NCBI RefSeq assembly: GCF_011682065.1
Contig: NZ_VUYU01000009.1
Coordinates: forward strand, 1-64,000
Direction of reading: 5' to 3'
Length of the DNA stretch: 64,000 bases
Source of the DNA: Massilia rubra
Lineage (GTDB): Bacteria > Pseudomonadota > Gammaproteobacteria > Burkholderiales > Burkholderiaceae_D
Shown: in pieces, positions 45,651 through 53,991 of the stretch
Numbering within the stretch: the stretch's first letter is position 1
Layout of the letters: every line of letters begins with the position of its first letter
The notes under the pieces: generated by a model
What the model saw: the letters and a program-made list of their open reading frames with translations, nothing else
Told to the model about the DNA's origin: nothing
Database searches by the model: none
Translations under genes and position numbers: made by a program

Positions 45651-45689
45651 ATGCATACGAATGATATTGCCCTCCTGTCGGCCGCCTGA
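45651..45689 (+). CDS. Short leader peptide upstream of rsgA
   Basis: A 12-codon open frame MHTNDIALLSAA with an ideal Shine-Dalgarno (AGGAG, 8 bases before the ATG). It is followed by a hairpin TCCGGAC-TGA-GTCCGGA at 45721-45737. The rest of 45535-45866 contains no other gene; rsgA begins at 45867. The strong translation start on a tiny frame suggests an attenuator-type leader, but the peptide has no run of one amino acid, so the sensed signal is unclear. Confidence 0.4.
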   Translation: MHTNDIALLSAA

Positions 45690-45866
45690 TCCCGCCACAA
45701 CCCGCCTGCCTGCCGTATTTTCCGGACTGAGTCCGGACTGAGCCTCGTGTGTTGATGCGCGCCCGATCGCGCGCCGACCTCCGTTTTCTTTTTGCCTGCG
45801 TGCTGTTGCGCGCGGCTTGTGCCCGCGCGCGTCGCGGGCGAACGAATCCGGGAACACACCCTCATC

Positions 45867-46928
45867 ATGATCCACATCGATTTTGAATCACTGCGCACTA
45901 TCGGGCTGACGCAATCGGTCGCCAGCCAACTCGCCACCATCGAACAAGCCCCCGAAGGCACGCGCCTGGTGCGCGTGACGGAAGTTCACCGCGACTGGGC
46001 CGTCATCCACGACGGCGTCGCCGAATCGCGCGCGCGCTCACTCAATAAACTGGTCCAGTCGCTGCAGGCAGGCGACGCCGCCCTCGCCGTGGGCGACTGG
46101 GTGCTGGCCGAACCCCATGCGCACGGCGAACAGTGGCTGTCGGAGCGCCTGGCGCCGGTCACGCATATCGCGCGGCGCGCCAGCGACGGGCGTCGCCAGT
46201 CCCTGGCCAGCAACGTCGATACCGCGCTGCTGGTCATGGGCCTGGATAACGACTTCAACCTGCGCCGCCTGGAGCGTTACCTGGCGCTGGCCGAATCGTC
46301 AGGCGTCGAGCCGGTGGTAGTGCTGACCAAGGCGGATATCGGGCTGGACGTCGACGAGCGCATGCGCCAGCTCACGGAGCGCCTGCCGCGCCGGGTGCAG
46401 GCGTTCGCACTGAACGCCCTGGACGACGAACCGGCGCGCATCCTGGCGCCCTGGCTGGCGCCGGGGCAGACCCTGATCCTGCTCGGCACCTCGGGCGCGG
46501 GCAAGTCGACCCTGACCAACGCGCTCTCGTCAAGCCACCAGGAAACCGGCGGCGTGCGCCGGGGTGACAACCGCGGGCGCCACACCACCACCGCGCGCTC
46601 GCTGCACCAGTGCCCGAGCGGCGCCTGCATCATCGACACGCCCGGCCTGCGCTCGTGGCAGCCGGATGCCGATGAAGAGGCGCTGGCGGCCAGTTTTGAC
46701 GATATCGGCGAGCTGGCGCGGCATTGCCAGTTCCGCGATTGTGCGCATGAAGAGGAACCCGGTTGCGCGGTGCGCGGGGCGGTCGATCCGGACCGCTTGC
46801 TGAACTACCGCAAGCTGCTGCGCGATGCACGGCGCAGCCAGCAAACGCCGCTGGACCGGATCGCGGCGCGTAACAAGTGGAAGGTGGTCATCAAGGCGCA
46901 CAACGCCAAGACCCGGCAGCGCGACTGA
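45867..46928 (+). CDS. rsgA: Ribosome small-subunit biogenesis GTPase RsgA
   Basis: A 353-residue circularly permuted GTPase that checks 30S maturation. OB-fold domain at the N-terminus, G4 motif first (LTKAD, 153-157), then G1 GTSGAGKST (207-215), switch region RRGDNRGRHTTT, G3 DTPG (257-260), and a zinc cluster with Cys287, Cys292, His294 and Cys300. The ATG at 45867 is in good context; the open frame extends to 45792. Preceded by a short leader frame and hairpin. Confidence 0.95.
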   Translation: MIHIDFESLRTIGLTQSVASQLATIEQAPEGTRLVRVTEVHRDWAVIHDGVAESRARSLNKLVQSLQAGDAALAVGDWVLAEPHAHGEQWLSERLAPVTHIARRASDGRRQSLASNVDTALLVMGLDNDFNLRRLERYLALAESSGVEPVVVLTKADIGLDVDERMRQLTERLPRRVQAFALNALDDEPARILAPWLAPGQTLILLGTSGAGKSTLTNALSSSHQETGGVRRGDNRGRHTTTARSLHQCPSGACIIDTPGLRSWQPDADEEALAASFDDIGELARHCQFRDCAHEEEPGCAVRGAVDPDRLLNYRKLLRDARRSQQTPLDRIAARNKWKVVIKAHNAKTRQRD

Positions 46929-47007
46929 GCGATCGGGAGCGGATCAGCGCGGCGCTGTGATGGCGCCCGCTTGCGGCGCCCGCTTGCGGCGGGGAAGCAG
47001 ATGCGAG

Positions 47008-47415
47008 CTACGCCGCAGGCGGGCGGTCCGGGGCCAGTGCGGACGGCACGCCGACAGGTGCTACCCGCGCCGCGATATCGGCAATCTGCTTGTTCAAATA
47101 GAGTCCCTGGCCGACGACGCTCAATACCACGGTCATGGCGAGTGCGATGCACCACCTCATCGTGCTCGTCAATGCGGTGTGGACCTCAACGGTCAGCGTA
47201 GTACGGAGATCGAGATGCATTCTTTCAACGTCCAGACGCAACTCAGCCAGATCGGCTTTGGTGGCCAAGGTCGGCAAGATTGTGTCGAAACGCGTTTCGA
47301 GCACGGTGAGGCGACGCTCCATATGGGCATCATATGGCGGTCCACCGCCGCCCGCAACAGACGCACGTTTGTTTTCAGGGTCAGGTGGACCGCTATTCAC
47401 CGCATTCATGCTCAT
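47008..47415 (-). CDS. Small coiled-coil membrane protein
   Basis: A 135-residue protein: a Gly/Pro-rich start (NSGPPDPENKRASVAGGGGPP), an amphipathic coiled-coil (MERRLTVLETRFDTILPTLA, KADLAELRLDVERMHLDL), then one transmembrane helix (WCIALAMTVVLSVVGQGLYL). The layout resembles small bacterial proteins related to the BDR/DUF1640 coiled-coil membrane proteins. Start at ATG 47415 with GGGAG seven bases upstream. Function unknown. Confidence 0.7.
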   Translation of the reverse strand: MSMNAVNSGPPDPENKRASVAGGGGPPYDAHMERRLTVLETRFDTILPTLATKADLAELRLDVERMHLDLRTTLTVEVHTALTSTMRWCIALAMTVVLSVVGQGLYLNKQIADIAARVAPVGVPSALAPDRPPAA

Positions 47416-47569
47416 CAATTTCTCCCGTTGGCGCGGCAAGTACCGCACCACCAAGTTTACGCTTGCACGATTGCCGCCATCGCGCTTTTGCAGCGCGCTT
47501 TGCCGTGAATCAGACAATCAACGGACGAGGGGAACTAATTGAACTTATCGATGGTCGTAAAGAATGACG

Positions 47570-49540
47570 TTACGGCCCAACCCGCTGGTCCACTTTGGCG
47601 CGCTCGATGAAGCGGGTAACGTCTTCGTCGAGCAGCAGTCCGTCGTCGCGCAAGGCCCGCGCGGAAATCGCCACCGCCTTGGCGTATTCCAGCCGCGTCG
47701 CGTAGCGCTGCGAGAGCGCACGACGCGGATCGCCCGCGCGCGGCACTGCTGAGAACGGCACCGACAAACCATTCAGTCCGCACAGCTGGTCTTCGGCAAA
47801 GCCGCGCCGGCGCAGGTTCCAGCCGGCATAGGTCGCCAGCGGCACCTCCACATCGGGCAGGCGGATGCCGGCGATATCGTGGCCGTCCAGATCGGCCATC
47901 GGCACCAGCACCTGGTAGCGCTTGTCCGGCGCAGGCTTGGGCGGCAGGCTGGCGTAATCGACCAGCGTCAACTCATTCAACCCGTCCGGATAGCCGACGC
48001 CAAGCGCGCGCAGATCCGGGAAACCGACCGCGTCGCGCTGCGGGAGCGTGAGCATGGCGCTGCCGATCTGCGGAAAGCGGCTGGGCGGCGGCTCCTTGCC
48101 GCTGCGCGCCCACGCCACCAGGCGGTCGAGCAGCACGCGCACCGTTGGTCCCTGCTGCGCCGTGTTATTCGTCCACTTGCAGATGCCGACCGTGGCCCGC
48201 TCGGCCGTCATGTGCTGGGTCGACGACATGAGGTAGGCGCGCACGCCGGCCGGCAGCGCGATGTCCTTGCCGGCGCCGTCGGTCACCACCAGCGAGGCGC
48301 GGCCCTGCCAGAATTCGGTGCTGCTGTCGACGTGCATCAGCTTCGGGCAGGTGCCGGTCGCCAGGCAGCGCGCGAAGATGCCATCGGTTGCGCCGCCGAC
48401 CGGGTCGGTCGTCACCGCGTAACTGAACGGGAACTGGTCGCCGTAGGTCCAGTGGTTCAGGTGCAGGGTGGAGTAGCGTTCGGGCCGGCCGAAGCGGCGG
48501 TTCACAAAACTCTTGCGGCTGCCGGCGATGAGCGGCATGGCGCCGTCGAACACCTTGCCGCCGCGCGGGTCGGCGTTAAAACCCTGCCAGATCAGGTCAC
48601 GCAGAAAGCGCCCCGACTGCGACACGCCCAGCGCCAGCGCGACGTCGGGCTTGATGTCGGCCAGCGGGTTGGGCTGGCCGGCGCCATCGGCCATGCCCGA
48701 CTTGAGATGGCTGGTCACATCGCGCAGCGCCGCCATGCCCAGGCCCATCACGACCGGATCACGCGCCTGGTACTGGAACTGGTAGATCGCGCCGGCGTCG
48801 AAGCCGCGTGGACGAGTGACCTCAATCCGGGTCGCACTGGTGTAGCTCCACGCGCTGGCCGGCAGGATGAGCGGCGCGGCGGTGGCGTGCGCGCGCACCG
48901 TCAGCAGCGCGCCATCCTGGCTGGTCGAGGCGGCGGGATACGCCAGGTCGATCGCGCCAAGCGGCTTGATGTCGTCGAAGACCTTCTCTTCGACGCTCTG
49001 GCCGGTGATCGGCTGGCCGTCCAGCAGCGCCGTCGGAAACGCCGTCCCGGCCAATTCGCCGTTGGCCGCCAGGCCGATATTGCCCTGCCAGCCGATCCAC
49101 GCGAGCGTGTGCCCGCGCCGCATCAGGAAGCCGTTGCCGGCGTCGCGCGCGCCGCCTTCGTTGACCATCTCGAGCGCCAGCTTGCCGCCACGGTTGGGGA
49201 TGTCGAGCACCATCACGCGCGACGCCTTGGCGGCGTCGCGCGGGCGCAGCAGGATCACGTCGGTATCGTACTTGACCCAGCCGCCGGTCGTGGGCGCCTT
49301 GTCCAGGTCCACGATGGCGCGGTTGGCCGGATGATGCGGGTCGATGCGCAGGTGCGCGATGGCGACGATTTTCTCGTAGGCGCCGGCGTCGTCGAAGACC
49401 TTGCCGTCAAAAGCGGGAGCACGGCTGACGATCTCGAAGCGCTCGACCTGGGCCGCCGGCGAACCCGCGCCGCCGGTCCCCGCGCAGGCGGCCAGCATGG
49501 TCAAGACGAGAAGGCAAGGCAGGTGGCGCAGGCGGGTCAA
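47570..49540 (-). CDS. Alpha/beta-hydrolase domain lipoprotein
   Basis: A 656-residue exported protein of the alpha/beta hydrolase family PF20091 type. The N-terminus is a lipoprotein signal (PCLLVLTMLAACAG, Cys19 or so), and the nucleophile elbow is GVSQSGRFLRD in the middle. Further conserved stretches: MVLDIPNRGGKLA, WIGWQGNIG and HVDSSTEFWQGRASLV, and a C-terminal YAGWNLRRRGFAEDQLCGL. The enzyme probably cleaves esters or lactones; substrate unknown. It starts at TTG 49540 after AAGGAG; no ATG gives the lipobox at the right distance. Confidence 0.82.
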   Translation of the reverse strand: MTRLRHLPCLLVLTMLAACAGTGGAGSPAAQVERFEIVSRAPAFDGKVFDDAGAYEKIVAIAHLRIDPHHPANRAIVDLDKAPTTGGWVKYDTDVILLRPRDAAKASRVMVLDIPNRGGKLALEMVNEGGARDAGNGFLMRRGHTLAWIGWQGNIGLAANGELAGTAFPTALLDGQPITGQSVEEKVFDDIKPLGAIDLAYPAASTSQDGALLTVRAHATAAPLILPASAWSYTSATRIEVTRPRGFDAGAIYQFQYQARDPVVMGLGMAALRDVTSHLKSGMADGAGQPNPLADIKPDVALALGVSQSGRFLRDLIWQGFNADPRGGKVFDGAMPLIAGSRKSFVNRRFGRPERYSTLHLNHWTYGDQFPFSYAVTTDPVGGATDGIFARCLATGTCPKLMHVDSSTEFWQGRASLVVTDGAGKDIALPAGVRAYLMSSTQHMTAERATVGICKWTNNTAQQGPTVRVLLDRLVAWARSGKEPPPSRFPQIGSAMLTLPQRDAVGFPDLRALGVGYPDGLNELTLVDYASLPPKPAPDKRYQVLVPMADLDGHDIAGIRLPDVEVPLATYAGWNLRRRGFAEDQLCGLNGLSVPFSAVPRAGDPRRALSQRYATRLEYAKAVAISARALRDDGLLLDEDVTRFIERAKVDQRVGP

Positions 49541-49585
49541 TTTCAGCTCCTTGTGATCTGCCAGACGATAGCACGGCGGGCCGCG

Positions 49586-50479
49586 TCAGGCAAAGACCAC
49601 CGAACGGTGCGCCGCCGTGCCGGCCATCACCCCATCGGCGGCGGCCCAGGTGGCGTTGTGCGGCATGCGCGCCACGTCGCCGGCGGCGAATACGCCGGCG
49701 ACGGTGGTTTCCTGGAACTCGTTGGTGCGCACGTAGAGACCGAGCGGGCCTTCGTCGAATTCGCATCCGAGCTGCCGCGCGAGCGGGCTGGTGGACACTT
49801 GCGTCGCCAAAAATGCGGCATCGGCCGGCACCCGCGTGCCGTCTTCGAGGACGATGCCGTCCAGCGCCGGCGCCACGCCACCGAGCGAGGCGACTTTACT
49901 GTGTTCGATGCGGATGCCGCGCGCTTTCAGTACCTGCTCCTGCTGCGCGTCGAGCGCGATGCCGTTGGCGCAGTAGGTGACGAACGGCGACCATTCGGCA
50001 ATCAGCTGCGCCATGTGGGCCGACATCGGCATCATGCCGATCACGGCGAGCCGGCGGCCCAGGAATTCGTAGCCGTGGCAGTAGGGACAGTGCAGGATGG
50101 AGGCGCCCCAGCGCTCGCGCACGCCGTCGATCGGCGGGAACTGGTCGACCACGCCGCTGGCCAGGATCAGGCGCCTGGCACGCATGCGTTCCCCGCCGGC
50201 GAGTACGACTTCGAAGCCGCCGTCGATGCGCGCCGCGCTGTCGACCGTGGCGTCGATCACGCTGGCGCTGGGGTAGGCCAGCAACTGGCGGCGCGCGTCG
50301 GCCATGATGGCGTGCGGGGCGCGGCCGTCGTGGCCGACGAAGCCGTGGGCGGCGGCCGCGAAGCGGTTGCGCGGCTGGCCGGCGTCGATCACGCGCACCG
50401 GACGGTTGGCGCGCGCCAGTTGGATCGCGGCGGCCATGCCGGCGAAGCTGCCGCCGACGACGATGAAGTCAGTATCCAT
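49586..50479 (-). CDS. Thioredoxin-reductase-like flavoprotein
   Basis: A 297-residue NAD(P)H:FAD oxidoreductase. FAD motif VVGGSFAGMAAAIQLA, redox CxxC in LHCPYCHGYE and C-terminal FAD motif GVFAAGDVARMPHNAT. The middle NADPH motif is atypical (GRRLAVIGMMPMSAH, where a GxGxxA is expected), so the reductant may differ. Members reduce thioredoxin-like partners, or act as dithiol oxidases in natural product pathways. Downstream of it lies the hydrolase gene, separated by 45 bases, so possibly the same transcript. Confidence 0.85.
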   Translation of the reverse strand: MDTDFIVVGGSFAGMAAAIQLARANRPVRVIDAGQPRNRFAAAAHGFVGHDGRAPHAIMADARRQLLAYPSASVIDATVDSAARIDGGFEVVLAGGERMRARRLILASGVVDQFPPIDGVRERWGASILHCPYCHGYEFLGRRLAVIGMMPMSAHMAQLIAEWSPFVTYCANGIALDAQQEQVLKARGIRIEHSKVASLGGVAPALDGIVLEDGTRVPADAAFLATQVSTSPLARQLGCEFDEGPLGLYVRTNEFQETTVAGVFAAGDVARMPHNATWAAADGVMAGTAAHRSVVFA

Positions 50480-50546
50480 GTTGTGCTTTCTCAGATTTAA
50501 TCGTAACAATCATAGTTACGATAAAGGTCGGTGTCAAGCGCGTCGT

Positions 50547-50571
50547 GAATGAGAATGAGAATGAGAATGAG
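50547..50571 (+). repeat. Short tandem repeat (GAATGA)n
   Basis: GAATGA repeats about four times in 50547-50571 in a non-coding stretch. It is adjacent to the DUF3820 relic. It could be a slippage-prone site, but no gene is in frame with it. Confidence 0.7.
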
Positions 50572-50597
50572 CGTGCGGCCGGGGCGCGCGCTTGCCG

Positions 50598-50633
50598 CTG
50601 ACGCGCGAGATGCCTTACGATAAATACAAAGGG
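50598..50633 (+). pseudogene. Relic of a DUF3820 gene
   Basis: This 36-base segment matches 51815-51850 in the intact DUF3820 gene at 30 positions and encodes LTREMPYDKYKG, the DUF3820 signature. The match starts and ends abruptly; downstream codons are unrelated. It is in the same orientation as the intact gene and the Fic gene lies between them on the other strand, which suggests a duplication or insertion event. Confidence 0.65.
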
Positions 50634-50653
50634 AGCGCGTCGGCTTCTTGCAA

Positions 50654-51673
50654 CTACTCGAAGGTGACGGCGCGACTCGGCCGAATGGCGTCACGCAGGA
50701 GGTTGGGCAAGTCGCGGTTGCCTTCGAGCTGATCCATGCTCAACGCAATATCGCGCTGCGTGCCTGGGTGCGCAATGTGCGCCAGGGCGAGGATGTTCAC
50801 GCTGCGGTCGCGAGCGATGTTGAGAACGTCGCGGCCGGCCGGCGACTTGCCGAACCGCTCCCAATCGAGTTTGTAGCCGCACGCCTGCGCCAGCTGCCGC
50901 GTGAACTCGCGCAGCGTGCGGCTGTTGCCGTCGCTGAAAGGGTGGAGGTAATCGACCTCGGCATACAGTGCGCCGATCGCCGTCGTGAACGCGGCCAGGT
51001 TGAGCTTGGAAAGGACGGCAGGGTCCACACCGTTCAGAACAGTGTCGAGACGCGCTTGCGCGGCCTCGTCCATGGATGAATACGCGACATTCGACGTTGC
51101 ACCGACCGATGCGAGGCTGCGGCTCTTGATCCAGTCGTTGCCAGACGCAACGGCCGGCCGGAATTCGCCCGGCGTCACATCGTCGAAGCCGAGGCCGGGA
51201 AGGTCTTGAAAAATGCGGCGGTTGATTTCTTTCAGGTGTGCAGGGTCGAAGTTGGGGCGCACCGTGTCAAGGCGAAGTTCAACGACGCGCTGCCAGGCAT
51301 GGGTCGCCTCCAGCGCCTGGCGCTGTCCAGCCGTGAGCGGCTTAGCGCTCTGGGCCGGGTCATTGCGCACCTTCACGAACTCGGCGAGTTCAATGTCGCC
51401 ATTGATGAAGCGCTGCGCATGCTTCTCGTCGGTCGTGCTGAGATTGAAATCTTCCAGGCCGACCGACGCCCGCGCATAGTTGACGGCCTCTTCACGGCGC
51501 TTGCGCTCGGCTGGACTGACGACCGGCGCGCGGGTGCGAGCATGCTCGACGTACTCGCGCATGAAATCGCGCAACACCTGGGCGGCTGGCCGATGCTCTT
51601 GCTCGGCCGCTTCCAAAAAGCTGGAACGCAAATCCGATGCAAGCCGGATCGTCATCGTGACCTCTTTGCTCAT
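50654..51673 (-). CDS. RHH-VbhA-Fic single-chain AMPylation protein
   Basis: A 339-residue protein that joins three parts. Residues about 5-45 look like a ribbon-helix-helix DNA-binding domain (EVTMTIRLASDLRSSFLEAA). Residues about 55-105 match the VbhA-type antitoxin (VNYARASVGLEDF, RFINGDIELAEFV), including the inhibitory motif SxxxE as Ser70-Glu74 (SVGLED). Residues about 140-310 are the Fic domain with the catalytic HPFSDGNSR at 244-252. Fic proteins attach AMP to target proteins and are held inactive by the Glu of the inhibitory helix. Start ATG 51673 follows AGGAG; upstream frame to 51958 lacks a start signal. Inverted repeat at 51707-51732 is likely its own operator. Confidence 0.85.
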   Translation of the reverse strand: MSKEVTMTIRLASDLRSSFLEAAEQEHRPAAQVLRDFMREYVEHARTRAPVVSPAERKRREEAVNYARASVGLEDFNLSTTDEKHAQRFINGDIELAEFVKVRNDPAQSAKPLTAGQRQALEATHAWQRVVELRLDTVRPNFDPAHLKEINRRIFQDLPGLGFDDVTPGEFRPAVASGNDWIKSRSLASVGATSNVAYSSMDEAAQARLDTVLNGVDPAVLSKLNLAAFTTAIGALYAEVDYLHPFSDGNSRTLREFTRQLAQACGYKLDWERFGKSPAGRDVLNIARDRSVNILALAHIAHPGTQRDIALSMDQLEGNRDLPNLLRDAIRPSRAVTFE

Positions 51674-51706
51674 GCACTCTCCTGATTCCCGGTCACTGGG
51701 AACCGT

Positions 51707-51732
51707 CATGTCATTGTACGGGAAATGACATG
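51707..51732. promoter_or_regulatory. Operator-like inverted repeat upstream of fic
   Basis: CATGTCATT (51707-51715) and AATGACATG (51724-51732) are exact inverted repeats with an 8-base spacer. On the minus strand the spacer contains TACAAT, a plausible -10 for the Fic gene. RHH antitoxin domains usually bind such repeats in their own promoters, so autorepression is expected. Confidence 0.55.
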
Positions 51733-51787
51733 ACATAATCGATGAAGGCCGACCGGAGCACGCCGTTTTTGCTACAGTAGCGGCATC

Positions 51788-52003
51788 ATGAAACCAGAAC
51801 ATCTCCAACTGCTGCTGACCCGTGAAATGCCTTACGGCAAATACAAAGGCCGCGTCATCGCCGACCTGCCCGGCCACTACCTCGGCTGGTTCGCGCGCGA
51901 GGGCTTTCCGCGTGGGGAAATCGGCGAACTGCTCGCGCTGATGTACGAACTCGATCACAACGACCTGCGCAGCCTGCTCGATCCCTTGCGCGGACGGCGT
52001 TAA
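51788..52003 (+). CDS. DUF3820 protein
   Basis: A 71-residue small acidic protein with the DUF3820 signature MPYGKYKGRVIADLPGHYLGWF. The family is found widely in bacteria, sometimes fused to exonuclease domains, and its function is undefined. The ATG is 115 bases from the divergent Fic start, so the two genes share the 51674-51787 control region. Codons 10-21 recur as a relic at 50598-50633. Confidence 0.88.
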   Translation: MKPEHLQLLLTREMPYGKYKGRVIADLPGHYLGWFAREGFPRGEIGELLALMYELDHNDLRSLLDPLRGRR

Positions 52004-52012
52004 GCGCCAGCG

Positions 52013-53905
52013 TTACGGTCGCAACGCGCTCGTCCTGCGATCGCCGCCGTCGCGTCGATGCGCCTGCGCGATCACGCGCCTGAAGAATGCCACCAGTTCG
52101 GGCACATGCGCGTCGAACGTGAATTGGGCGCGCTGCGACCACACCCGTTCGCGCAAGGCGTCCATGTGGGGCCGGTCGCGCAGCAAGGCCCCCAGATGCG
52201 CGATTTCATCGTAGAACACGCCCGTGCCGAGCTGGCGCGACAAGGTCTGGGTGGCCACGATGGCGCCCTCGTTACTACGCTGGATCATCGGCAAGCCGGC
52301 GGCGGCCAGGGTCGCCATGCGGGCCGGATAATTCAGGTCATCCCAGTTGGCGCGCCGCAGCTCGCCGTCGTTGGTGCTGGCAAAGGCGTGCAGCCAGCCG
52401 GCGTCGTAGCGCGAAAATTCCTCCACCCAGCGCGCTTGCTCGACGTTGGCGTGCAGGTGCAGGTGGCGCGGCGCCAGCCGGCGCGCATCCTCGATCCATT
52501 GACGCCACTGGCCCTGGGTAAAGTCGCCGTAAAAGTGCAGGTGGATGCCCTGCGCGGCCAGTTCGCCCACCGTGTGCGGATGCAGGCCGATGGGACGCCC
52601 CGGCACCACCGTGTGGATGTCGCCCTCGCCCGCGGCGGACAGCAAGGGCGTGCGTTGCTCGCCAAACCAGCTGGCCTTGGGCAGGTCGCCATCGAGCACG
52701 TGGCACGGCTTCGAGATCGACAAACCCGGCAAGACGGTATCGAACCAGTCGCGCATTTCGGGGCTGCTGAAGATGCAGCCGTCGGCCTGCGCGAACAACT
52801 CCACCAGTTGCGGCCACGTGCCTTTTTCGAGGCAGATGAACGGCCCCTCCTTGAAGTGCCAGACGAACGGCACGCCAGGCGTGGCCAGCATCAGTTCATG
52901 ACAAAACGGCACCGCCTGCCAGTTCAACTGGGCGTGGATGATGTCAGGGCGCAGCTCCCCGACGGCCCTGCGCCAGTCATCGAACGGCAGCTCGCGCACA
53001 TGCCCGAACGCCAGCGGCCCGACCGCGTTGTACCAGTACGGCGCGCGCATCCACAGCCCGTGCAGCGTGTGGCCCCGCTCTTCCAGCGCCAGCACGCGCT
53101 CGGCGTTGTAGGCCAGTTCGCCGGCCAGGAGGATATTGAGGCCGTCCGCCGCCGCCGGCGTGGGCGCGCGCTCGCGCATGGCGCGGTACTGCGCCACCTC
53201 GTCGATCGCGTTACCCATGGTGGAGTGAAAGCGCAGCGGCTCGCGCACCCGGTAGTGCTGGCGGAACGGGTTGATGCCGCCGACCGGCTCCTGCATCAGC
53301 TTGTGACGCTGGGCCGGGTGGCTGGTCCACTCGCAGCTGACCTGGCCGGTGGCGATGAAGGTCCCGCGCGCGCGCAGGCGGCCCCAGTACAGCCGTTCGA
53401 GGTCGTCGGATTCGAGTTCGTCGCGCGCGCTCCAGCGCAAGCCGGTGCGGCGAAACATGCACTGGACCAGTTGCAGCGCGACCCCGGCAAGCTGGCCCTC
53501 GGCCTCGCGGTTGTAATGATGGCGCATGCCGGAAAAGGCCAGCACGGCATCCCGATCTGCGTGCAGCGCCGCGCGCAAGGTCGCCAGGTGGTCGCGGTAG
53601 AACACATCGTCGCTGGGCAGGCAGGCGACCAGCGGCGCGCGCGCCTGGTCCAGCGCCACGTTCAGGGCATTGCCAAGGCCCGTGTTGTGCGGCAGGCGCT
53701 GGTAACGCAGGCGCGCGTCGAGCAAAAATGGTTCGACGGCGCGCGCCGTATCGTCGCCGGGCGAGCCGTCGTCGATGACGATGGCTTCCCAGGCGGTGAG
53801 CGACTGGGCCAGCAGGCTGTCGAGCGCGCGGGGCAGAAAATGGGACTGGCCGTACGTCGGCATCAGTACGGTGACCTGCGGAGTGGTTGGGAAAGTGCTT
53901 GTCAC
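52013..53905 (-). CDS. Double glycosyltransferase (GT2 + GT4-like)
   Basis: A 630-residue cytoplasmic protein joining two transferase modules. Residues about 8-240 are a GT-A/GT2 enzyme (VTVLMPTYGQSHFLPRALDS, IVIDDGSPGDD, CLPSDDVFYRDH). Residues about 255-610 resemble a GT-B/GT4 fold (LLAGELAYNAERVLALEERG, RPDIIHAQLNWQ, DAGWLHAFASTNDGELRRAN, with the late region AGLPMIQRSNEG). Predicted role: extending a surface or secreted glycan with two sugars. The start is GTG 53905. No polysaccharide cluster is adjacent, so the acceptor is unknown. Confidence 0.82.
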   Translation of the reverse strand: MTSTFPTTPQVTVLMPTYGQSHFLPRALDSLLAQSLTAWEAIVIDDGSPGDDTARAVEPFLLDARLRYQRLPHNTGLGNALNVALDQARAPLVACLPSDDVFYRDHLATLRAALHADRDAVLAFSGMRHHYNREAEGQLAGVALQLVQCMFRRTGLRWSARDELESDDLERLYWGRLRARGTFIATGQVSCEWTSHPAQRHKLMQEPVGGINPFRQHYRVREPLRFHSTMGNAIDEVAQYRAMRERAPTPAAADGLNILLAGELAYNAERVLALEERGHTLHGLWMRAPYWYNAVGPLAFGHVRELPFDDWRRAVGELRPDIIHAQLNWQAVPFCHELMLATPGVPFVWHFKEGPFICLEKGTWPQLVELFAQADGCIFSSPEMRDWFDTVLPGLSISKPCHVLDGDLPKASWFGEQRTPLLSAAGEGDIHTVVPGRPIGLHPHTVGELAAQGIHLHFYGDFTQGQWRQWIEDARRLAPRHLHLHANVEQARWVEEFSRYDAGWLHAFASTNDGELRRANWDDLNYPARMATLAAAGLPMIQRSNEGAIVATQTLSRQLGTGVFYDEIAHLGALLRDRPHMDALRERVWSQRAQFTFDAHVPELVAFFRRVIAQAHRRDGGDRRTSALRP

Positions 53906-53991
53906 GGCGAGCTCTTCATAGGATGGTTGACCTGTGAAGACAGCATGCGCGGAAAATACGCGACTTGTTTGATGTTGAACAGAAGTGCGCG

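Noticed and set aside
47879-50500. 873-codon frame on the plus strand opposite the hydrolase and flavoprotein genes
   Set aside because: Both antisense genes have clear catalytic motifs; the plus frame has none.
50547-50571. Hexamer repeat as a phase-variation switch
   Set aside because: It is not in or directly before a gene: the nearest starts are at 50479 (minus, 68 bases away) and none on the plus strand, so a switching role is unlikely.
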